The notes under the pieces: model-generated
What the model was told of the DNA's origin: nothing
Seen by the model: the letters and a program-made list of their open reading frames with translations, nothing else
Database searches by the model: none
Translations under genes and position numbers: made by a program
Source: Ulota crispa
Lineage: Eukaryota; Streptophyta; Bryopsida; Orthotrichales; Orthotrichaceae
Direction: 5' to 3'
Assembly (NCBI GenBank): GCA_963920765.1
Contig: OY987245.1
Location: 6,464,727 to 6,528,726, forward strand
DNA: 64,000 nt
In this document: positions 56,640 to 64,000 of the stretch, piece by piece
Layout: every line of letters begins with the position of its first letter
How positions within the stretch are numbered: the stretch's first letter is position 1

Positions 56640-56976
56640 GGGGCACTTTCCTAGTGCAGTAGCCCCAATGCAAACAAGTTCTGACACTCACTAACCATAA
56701 TTTTTTATTAGTTTATGTCCTATTTAAGTGCTTATGTGTGGCTGATTCATGTCAAAAGTATCTGAAATTCCCTGAAATTGCGTCAATGACAGAGTTGGAG
56801 TGGCATGTAGGACTTTCCAAATAGTGAAAATTTGCAGGGGAGGGGCTCTTATGTGGGAAGCCTTGAAAAATGCAGTAACTGCTCCATTGGAGCCCATGTT
56901 TTTGCTCAAGTCCGGTTTAAAGCACTGCACAAGCTTTTGCCTGCCTCTCTTACGGCTGCATTAGAGATGCCTTAAG
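56640..56976. mobile_element. Second copy of the GGGCATCCCC-ended MITE
   Basis: About 85% identical by eye to 51715-52045 (shared CTTATGTGTGGCTGATTCATG and GGAGCCCATGTTTTTGCTCA). The outer ends are eroded, so boundaries are approximate. Confidence 0.65.
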
Positions 56977-57420
56977 CTTACCACATACAAATAATGAATT
57001 CAACAATGCATAGATTTAAGTTTAGTACAATCGTGCAAATTATTGTCATTCCAATTGAAATTTGTCAACATATTGGTAATAATGAAAATGTATGGCAAAT
57101 GAGGCTCATTCAATAGAAATCACATCTCAACAATCAAGTTCGGGACCTTTTCTTCAAACCCCACTTTTTGTGTTTTCTTTTATAACTAGAGTGTCATTTT
57201 TGGATCAGTAAGCAGCAAGCTTGACAAGCAAATATTGTGAACTCAGCAGCTATATATAGTATACTTGAGGAAATTTTCTTCATGTGCTAGTTGAAATCAT
57301 TCTCTTATATTTTCAAAAACTTACAATAAATATCAATTATGTTATGGCAATTTGTCATTATTTTGGGGTGGTTTGAATGAGGGTTTGAACTTCAAATCAC
57401 ATGGCCTATATCCAAAATCT

Positions 57421-57541
57421 CACTACAAGAAAAAAATTGTCAATTTGGTCATTTTTTGTGTGGATTTGGACGTATCAATTTGGATATTTTTTTGTCAATT
57501 CAGATAAGTTTAGTCAATTTGGACATTGTTTTCTTATAGTG
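57421..57541. mobile_element. Tiny CACTA-ended element with subterminal repeats
   Basis: Starts CACTACAAGAAAA and ends TTTTCTTATAGTG. The 121-bp interior is built of GTCAATTTGGACA-like units. CACTA termini with subterminal motif repeats are typical of CACTA (En/Spm) elements. No 3-bp TSD was confirmed. Confidence 0.65.
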
Positions 57542-57859
57542 ATCTATATTATGCCTAGTTTGTGGATTGAAATGAGACCTCTTCATGAAATTACATGTTA
57601 CCACTTTTTGGCACACCCCCAATTTATCTTTCACTACACTAAGTATTGCATTTAGGTTGCCTTGACAATTAGCTAGGTTGTCTTACCCTAGAAAGTTACC
57701 TCATGATTCATCTTTTGGCCACTTGGACGCACGTGCAACTCTTGATCCTGCTCTTGAGCTTCTAAGTTTTCACATGATTTACGATGTGGATGCTACTAAT
57801 TTGTTTTTTCACAACATCACTGTTGCTGCCAAGACCTTTGAAATTTGCTTAATGTGGTA

Positions 57860-58449
57860 AGGTAGGAGGCTCTAATTGCATTTGGGCATTTTGAACCGTC
57901 TAGGTAGGAGTCACTAAAATGGGGCACCAAGCCTTTTAAATGGATGACACTTTCTTTATTCAAAAATTGGACTTGTGCATGCACGGTTTAGAACTTCAAG
58001 AGAGTGACATGAGCTACCATTAAGTTTGCTTACTTGCCATAATTGTATTGAGTTTTGTTTTTCAATAAAATATAGGTATATGTCATACTAAAATAAATGA
58101 AACGTGTTCTCAATCATGATTTGAGTATTAGAATATGGAATGGGTGCTTGCACACTTTAAAGATTTAGTTGAGCGGTTTTAGTTTTGTATGCTTTTAGGA
58201 CTCATGTGCTCCATTTGCAAGCTGCTTTTGAATCATGAATGATACAACCTATGATTAAGAATAGATACCTATGCACCTTTTGCTTTGATAAATTGCACTT
58301 GATTCATACCAACTCAAAACACATAAATGGCCATAGAACCGTTTCTTCTTTGACTTTCCACCAAAAATATTTTCAAGTTGCTAATCCGACTTTATTTTAG
58401 TACAAACATCATCTTCCCCTTAGATGGTCGATTTATGAGCCTCCTACCT
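57860..58449. mobile_element. TA-flanked MITE, GGCTC type, enlarged copy
   Basis: Ends AGGTAGGAGGCTC / GAGCCTCCTACCT with TA at 57858-57859 and 58450-58451. At 590 bp it is longer than the 322-325 bp copies, with a different interior. The right 60 bp (TTAGATGGTCGATTTATGAG) match the other copies. Confidence 0.7.
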
Positions 58450-58847
58450 TAATTACTAACGAAAATTATTGTAGCAACAATAAATATGTAAATAGTGTAA
58501 AATATCTAAAATTAGTGTGAGGGCAACCTAAACGCAATATTCAGTGTACTCTGAATATCTCAATCTCATCAGTAATAGGTTTCTTTTTTAATCGTTACTT
58601 TGGATGAATGAAAAGGTATTTGACCAACGTCAAAGCACTCTGTTCATCACTCAAAATTTAGGGATGGGAGCGCTTCAGGTACAACATTCAATCATTCAAC
58701 CTCATAATGCACCAGGCATTAGCCAGGGCAAATGCTTGCTCTGTTTTAATAATGGATGGAAGTGCAATTGCCGTTGTCACCCAAAAAGCACCTAACAACT
58801 TCAAAGGCAATATGAATTTTGATGTATTTATCTAGCAAATGAACATT

Positions 58848-59096
58848 AACGCTATATTTGTTAATTTGGGAAAAATAGGGGTCCCATTTTGTTTTTCTCT
58901 CAAATTCAAAAAGTTATTTTGAAACCAAATTTGAAGGTATTAGATTCAATTTAAGCCAGTAAGATTTTTTCCCTCGTAAATCCCTCCTCTCAGATGAGGG
59001 CACGTGTCGGTTTGAGGTGATCACCTCAAACTTCTTGATTCACTTCTTGAAAGTTCCAAAATGTACCCTTTTTCCCAAATTAACAAATATCGCATT
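58848..59096. mobile_element. 4-bp-TSD-family MITE, inverted orientation
   Basis: Ends AACGCTATATTTGTTAATTTG / CAAATTAACAAATATCGCATT with perfect CATT flanks (58844-58847, 59097-59100). The interior is the reverse complement of the 27517 and 54270 copies. It lies 8 bp from the next TTAA element. Confidence 0.82.
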
Positions 59097-59826
59097 CATT
59101 CTTCTTAACCCATAAAGGATCAAGCCCTTTTTCTATGAAAATCACTAAAAACAGCCACGTTTTAGAGGTTTAGTAAAATGGATTTTTAGTTTTGTTTTTG
59201 AGAAATCCAACTTTAGGATCTTGCCATAGACTAGAAGTGCTACTTGTGGGAAAAAAATGAGCTCATTATAGATGTAGAAGAGTGAGATATTAACATCTGA
59301 AGTGAAAAAAAAAGTTTTTTTCCTTGCTGTCCAAAAATTTCAAAAGTCTTTAACCTCAACAAAAAATTGCTCTATCCAAAGTTGCATTTTGTTGTTTCCA
59401 TGTAGGAGATCAAGTTGAGTATGCGTGGGAGAAGTTTCAAATTAATTTGAACTATGCAACACATGGGAAAAAATAGTAAGTAAAAAGAAGTAGAGAATGA
59501 GTTAAAACACTAAATTGTTAAGAATTTAATTATTGAAATGAAAAATGCAAATCCCAACAATTATAATATTGTGATAAATAATCTACTTCCTTTAGTTTAA
59601 AATTTTATCCCAAATATTAAAAAGTGAGTAAAATATAACATTTCATAATTATTTTAGAGTAGAGAATCCATAAGTGCCCGCAAACAAAAACTCTCCTAAC
59701 TTTCATCTCATTGATTGAAATTGAATGATTCAAAGCTTTCCACGTATAAAAAAATCTAAAGAACCAATTTCAGATTTTTATTTAAAAAAAATTTAATTCC
59801 TTAAGAACTTTACCTATAGGTACATG

Positions 59827-61020
59827 AACGCCATATTCATTAAATTGGGAAAATGCGGTTCCCAAATTGAACTTCACCCAAACCCCTAAATCCCTGTGGC
59901 CTTTATTTTGTCAAAAGACACTCAAAACTGCCATTTTTATTGCAAAGAGTAAAAAATTTGAAAATTGGTCTTTTGCATATCTAACCATAGGATCTTGTAC
60001 TAGACTAGTATAAGAATTTGGAAACAAAAATTCTAAAACTTTGACTGCATCGATTGCCAGATATTTTTGTTTAAAATGCAAAATCAAACTTTTTTGCACC
60101 TTGCATGACTAGATTATTGAACCTTGAACTTTTTTAACTTCAAATTTTTGCACCACAAAGTTTTGGAGTTTATTTTTCAATAGAGGAAAATAGAGTTGAG
60201 AATTTTTGGAAAAAAATCAAAACAAAAAATACTTAATTTTCATTCTTAAAAAAAACATTAGGTAGAAGAAGGCGTGAGATTGAACAAAAACTTAAATTGT
60301 TAATAACCCTACAATGGAATTGAAATGCAATAATCCAAATTGATGGTAAGATTGTTGTAGAAAGCAAACTTCACCTTTTTTGACAAATTTTTTTGAAAAA
60401 ATGTTAAAATTACATTCAAAAATGATGTTTCTAAGTTATTTTTTCAAATAGATGCTTGAGGAGCCCAAAAAAACTGATTGTTCATAACTTTCTCATAACT
60501 AGTCCAAATGGAATGAATCTAAGCTTCAAATGTAGAAAAAACTATAGCCTATAAGAAGAAAAAATAAATAAATAAAGTTTTTGTAAGAAACAATTTTTGC
60601 CTGATCTCCATAAGTTTTTGCTTATCTAGGCATAACTTTTTCTCTTGGGCATAGATTGGAATGAAAATCACATTCCTCAAAAGCTAATGTGTTTTTCTAT
60701 CTTCAAAAAGAGTTTGAAAAAATTAAGACAAAAATTGAGGCCATAGGTACCTGCCTAAAATTCCATTTGTCCCTTGAGAGGACACTCAAGGATTTAAGGG
60801 TTAAATCCAAAAAGTTACATTAAACTAGATTCAAAAGTATTAGATTCAATTTGAGCCACTAGGATTTTTTCCCTCGCAAATTCCTCCTCTTAGGTGAGGG
60901 CACATGTACCAAAAAAAACATTCCTTAAACCTAGAGCTGGGTTTAAGGCAATCACCTTAAACTTATAGAAGTCCCAAATTCAAACATAAGCTTAGTCCCC
61001 AAATTAACAAATATGGCATT
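59827..61020 (-). mobile_element. 4-bp-TSD-family MITE nested in a TTAA element (middle)
   Basis: Ends AACGCCATATTCATTAAATTG / AATTAACAAATATGGCATT with perfect CATG flanks (59823-59826, 61021-61024). Family signatures reappear at 60840-60960 after an internal interruption. Confidence 0.8.
59883..60800 (+). mobile_element. Diverged TTAA-group element nested inside (inner)
   Basis: Starts CCCCTAAATCCCTGTGGCC, ends CAAGGATTTAAGGG followed by TTAA. It follows the same overall order as the 930-bp type (AGGATCTTG.CTAGACTAG..., CATAACTTTCTCATAACTAG) but is strongly diverged, so it comes from an older or different subfamily. Confidence 0.65.
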
Positions 61021-61070
61021 CATGCTCAAAGTCGAACTTGCCCCCCAAAGAGGCAATGGTTCTTCAAGGG

Positions 61071-62332
61071 TTAATCTCTAAAGGACCAAAGCCCCTACAA
61101 GGGACAAAATGGATTTTAGATAGACTTATACTCTGGTTACAAACAAAGTATTGATCTTTTAGAGTGGGATTTGTTTGAGGATTTGTTGAAATTGAATTGA
61201 AATGTGATGGTCTTATTGTTTTGAATTTTTAAGATTTTTCTGTTATTTTAATCTACAAAATGCTTTTTCAATGAGTCTTCTAAATGAAAAGTCTATTCAA
61301 GTTTTGGTTTATGAACTTTAATTTCCACAAACCTACTCAACTACACATCCTAACAAAGTTAGATCAAGATGATGTAAAGCTCAATTACCTAATCAAGGTA
61401 CTTCCAACATACAACTACACTCAAAATTGCCTTTGATGATGAGTAATGAAAGTTTGATAACATTTGTTGATTTGGTATGAGTAGTCAATGCATTTGGGGG
61501 TTAATCTCTCAAAGCCCACTTTTTTTTTAAAACAAACATTTGATTATTTCTTTGAAAAAATATTTAAATATTTTTGTCTAATCGGTTTATTGAATTCTTT
61601 TGAAGGTTTAGAGGGATGTTTTAGACAATGAAATTATTGAATAGTTTAGTGTTCATCCAAAATATGGGCTTCAAGGGATGTAACAAATATCTAAGGAAAA
61701 TCAAGGCATACTGTAGCTTACTAGCAGCTTCGGCAAGCAAGTGCCTAATAATGAATTAAAATGAGAAATCAGGTTTAAGCAACTTAAAAAATAGTAATTA
61801 GCCATTTTCAAACAAATATCTAAAGAAAATCAAGGTATATCCTACCTTACTAGCAGCTTCCGCAGGCATATGTCTAATAGTTAATTAAAGTGAGAAATCA
61901 AGTTTAGGCAACTAAAGAAATAGCTTAAAAAAATTAGTCATTTAAAAAAAAACAATATTTAGACATTCATTCAAGTCAAATTTTACAAATGAGGTATTTA
62001 GCTATTGTATAATTGGTATGATCAACAATTTGAGATGATCTTCATTTTAGCATTCACTAATAAGATGGCATTCATGATAAAAATGGTAGTTGCTAATTTC
62101 TCATGTTGCCTTTATGCTTCTTGTATTTGTAAACTAATATTTTGCTTGTGTTTTTGTATGAGAGTTATTTTTTTATGTGAGATTGTGTCTCAATAAAATG
62201 AAATTATCAAGCAAATTATTCTACAATGAATGTTTAGAGAGGTTATAAAAATGAGTTGGAAGCATGTGTGTTGCTTGATTTAGCAACTTTGAGCTCAAAT
62301 TTTATATTGTGACTTTTGTGTAAGTCAACATA
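61071..62332. other. Spacer with a 129-bp tandem duplication
   Basis: AACAAATATCTAAGGAAAATC at 61682 recurs at 61811 (about 85% identical over 129 bp; shared CTTACTAGCAGCTTC). No gene seen. Confidence 0.6.
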
Positions 62333-62506
62333 CACTATAAGAAACCCGTGTTTTTTATAACGGATTTTTTTGAACGTCCACTTGTTTTTATGTTATAATT
62401 GATGTTAGAACTAACATCTTGAGGTTAGTTCTAACATCAATTTGTAACATAAAAACAAGTGGACGTTCAAAAAATTTCATTATAAAAACACGGGTTTCTT
62501 CTAGTG
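62333..62506. mobile_element. CACTA-ended foldback, 174 bp
   Basis: Starts CACTATAAGAAACCCGTGTT and ends AACACGGGTTTCTTCTAGTG. The arms pair almost completely (CACTTGTTTTTATGTTA with TAACATAAAAACAAGTG; GATGTTAGAACTAAC with GTTAGTTCTAACATC). CACTA...TAGTG ends indicate the En/Spm superfamily. It is a near-perfect hairpin and a possible small-RNA source. Confidence 0.82.
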
Positions 62507-63005
62507 ATTTTACAAAAAACATTTGATAAATTTTGATCTTATTTTAGCACCTTTTTGCTTAATTTCTTTTTTAGCACTATTTTAAAATCATTTTACAAAA
62601 TTTAGGCAATGAATGTCCAGAATTATGAAAAAATTAAGACAAATGTTTCAAGAATTAATTTGAGTCAAAGGTGCTAGTAAGGTATGGTATGCTTTGGGAG
62701 TTTTTACTAACACAATATAGCTCAAATAGCACATGTAAACTCACAAATTATCTAAACGCATAGGCTACTATAAATTTTGAGACCATTTCAAACCTTCTCA
62801 AGGTTGGAAATACGTGTTGTCCACATTGTATTCTTACCATTGCAAAAAAACTATTTGAGGGTCTGTTCCAAGACTTAGATAACTATAGCCCTTTTCTAAC
62901 ATGTGAGATTTCCATGTTACTTTCTCGTCCATTTCTGATTGAAAACATTTTCTTCTAATTGAAATAACATAAAAATGGCATGAAATTAGCCAACCCATCT
63001 CCTCA

Positions 63006-63137
63006 CACTACAAGAATCCTTTATAACATCTTTTGATCCATCTTTTGATCCATCTTTTGATGCATCTTTTGATGCATCTTTTGATGCATCTTTGATCCAT
63101 CTTTTGATCCATCTTTTGATCCATCTTTTGATCCGTG
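63006..63137. repeat. CACTACAAGAATCC end joined to a 12-bp tandem repeat
   Basis: CACTACAAGAATCC (63006-63019) looks like a CACTA terminus. It is followed by about nine units of CCATCTTTTGAT or GCATCTTTTGAT. No matching TAGTG end is visible in the window, so the full element is not defined. Confidence 0.6.
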
Positions 63138-63742
63138 GTGTAAAATCTCCCTCCATTGACACCAAAATTTGTTGCCACACAATTTTAGGGCATCTCCACT
63201 TGATCTCAAAAGTTTCATCATTATGAAACATGTTGTTTCTTGTTTCCAATGTTGATAACATGTTTCCCCCATCCGTACATCACTTTTCAACTAAAAATAA
63301 GTCTCCTTGTTTGCAAAAGCAAACAAATTCTCCATCATTGATTACTCCACCTATCAATTGTGGGAAAAATGCACTTTTTGCATGGTAGTACCATGCACGG
63401 AGAACTAACAAATTTTTATTGTGTCATAAAGAATATTTTGACAAGCCCATGCATTAATGGCTCTCTACTCATCCAAAAGTCCCTGGCAACCCGGTGTTTT
63501 TGCAGTACGGATGCAAATACCCTTATCTGATGAATGATGTGAAAGAACCTTACAAAAGCATTCAAAATTGTTGTGAAGAGGATCAACCAATCAAAAACCC
63601 CTTGGATGAGGTGGATGTTAGCATTCACCAGATAATGTCAAAATATTTGCCTTGAAAAGCAGCAAAGCTCCCACCAATACTGCCATCCCTTTTGAGAATA
63701 TAATGAGAGGCCAGCATGGCCCAACTTTCATCGTCATTTATA

Positions 63743-64000
63743 TGGTAGGAGGCTCAAAAACCGACCATGTAAGGGCTCATCCCTTTTTTCATGGTTTTCT
63801 GTGGATGAGAGGATTTTCAGTTCATTCTTCAAAAAGAAAGAAATCAATGCAGAATGTAACACAAGTTGTTTCATATTCTTTGAGGTATTTTTGAGTTACT
63901 CATGAATTTTGAAAGTGCATGTGTCATAGGTCCCTATTTGTGAACCTAGACCTTCCAAGAATCATTTACTTGCAAGTTGTGAAGAGATTTGGGAAAGTAT
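63743..64000. mobile_element. TA-flanked MITE, GGCTC type, cut by window end
   Basis: TA (63741-63742) then TGGTAGGAGGCTCAAAAACC. The interior resembles 5868-6160. The right end lies beyond the window. Confidence 0.55.

Larger units (their letters stand above)
59109..61070 (+). mobile_element. TTAA-group element carrying nested insertions (outer)
   Basis: Flanked by TTAA (59105-59108, 61071-61074). Left part 59109-59826 aligns with the 930-bp copies; the last ~50 bp resume at 61025. The gap is filled by an element of the 4-bp-TSD family, at a point corresponding to GGTACATG in intact copies. Confidence 0.78.

Noticed and set aside
63007..63290. Minus-strand frames of KDASKDGSKD
   Set aside because: Translation of the 12-bp tandem repeat.
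1..64000. LTR retrotransposons, CRISPR arrays, bacterial operons or viral genomes
   Set aside because: No long terminal repeats with primer-binding sites, no reverse transcriptase or integrase motifs, no spaced direct-repeat arrays and no prokaryotic gene layout were seen.

Overview
The window is nuclear DNA of a land plant. The evidence is spliced genes with GT-AG introns, plant-only protein families, a eukaryotic tRNA-Ile, short TTTAGGG telomere-like blocks, and a Stowaway element with the classic CTCCCTCTGTCCC ends. It is AT-rich, gene-poor, and unusually full of small inverted-repeat DNA elements (MITEs) and tandem repeats. The exact lineage cannot be fixed from sequence alone. A seedless plant such as a moss or lycophyte would fit but is not shown.

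Four protein genes have reading frames and intron phases that fit together. (1) 737-3764, plus strand: three exons, a methyltransferase-domain protein like GSTCD. (2) 8324-9939, plus strand: two exons, a small chloroplast-targeted one-helix membrane protein. (3) 16010-13971, minus strand: three exons, a plant protein of the family usually labelled gar2-like, ending in the signature SLRSDSSTT...SFAFPIL..PEWNSSPVRMAKA. (4) 48099-39205, minus strand: thirteen exons, about 531-533 residues, which I cannot assign to any family. A tRNA-Ile(AAU) lies at 10866-10939. Two degraded or partial coding regions were seen at 26453-26861 (plus) and 50803-51440 (minus).

Layout: 1-16 kb is the gene-bearing part, with two strong tandem arrays at 11.0-12.5 kb. 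17-39 kb holds no intact gene, only foldback elements, a TA microsatellite and decayed sequence. 39-48 kb is gene 4, whose introns carry at least five element insertions and a 0.6 kb tandem repeat. 48-64 kb is again almost gene-free and rich in nested elements.

At least seven element groups can be separated by their ends and target-site duplications (TSDs). They are: TTAA-flanked elements with CCCCTAAAGG ends (about 230 and 930 bp); two TA-flanked groups beginning AGGTAGGAG; a 250 bp group beginning AACRCCATATT with 4-bp TSDs; GGGAAAAT-ended elements with 9-bp TSDs (Mutator-like); CACTA-ended foldbacks; GGGCATCCCC-ended elements with TSD TGA; and one Stowaway. Several are nested, which gives a relative order of insertion. 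The most novel-looking items are the 4-bp-TSD family, the TTAA family, and the unrecognised 13-exon gene. The genes do not form an evident pathway together.
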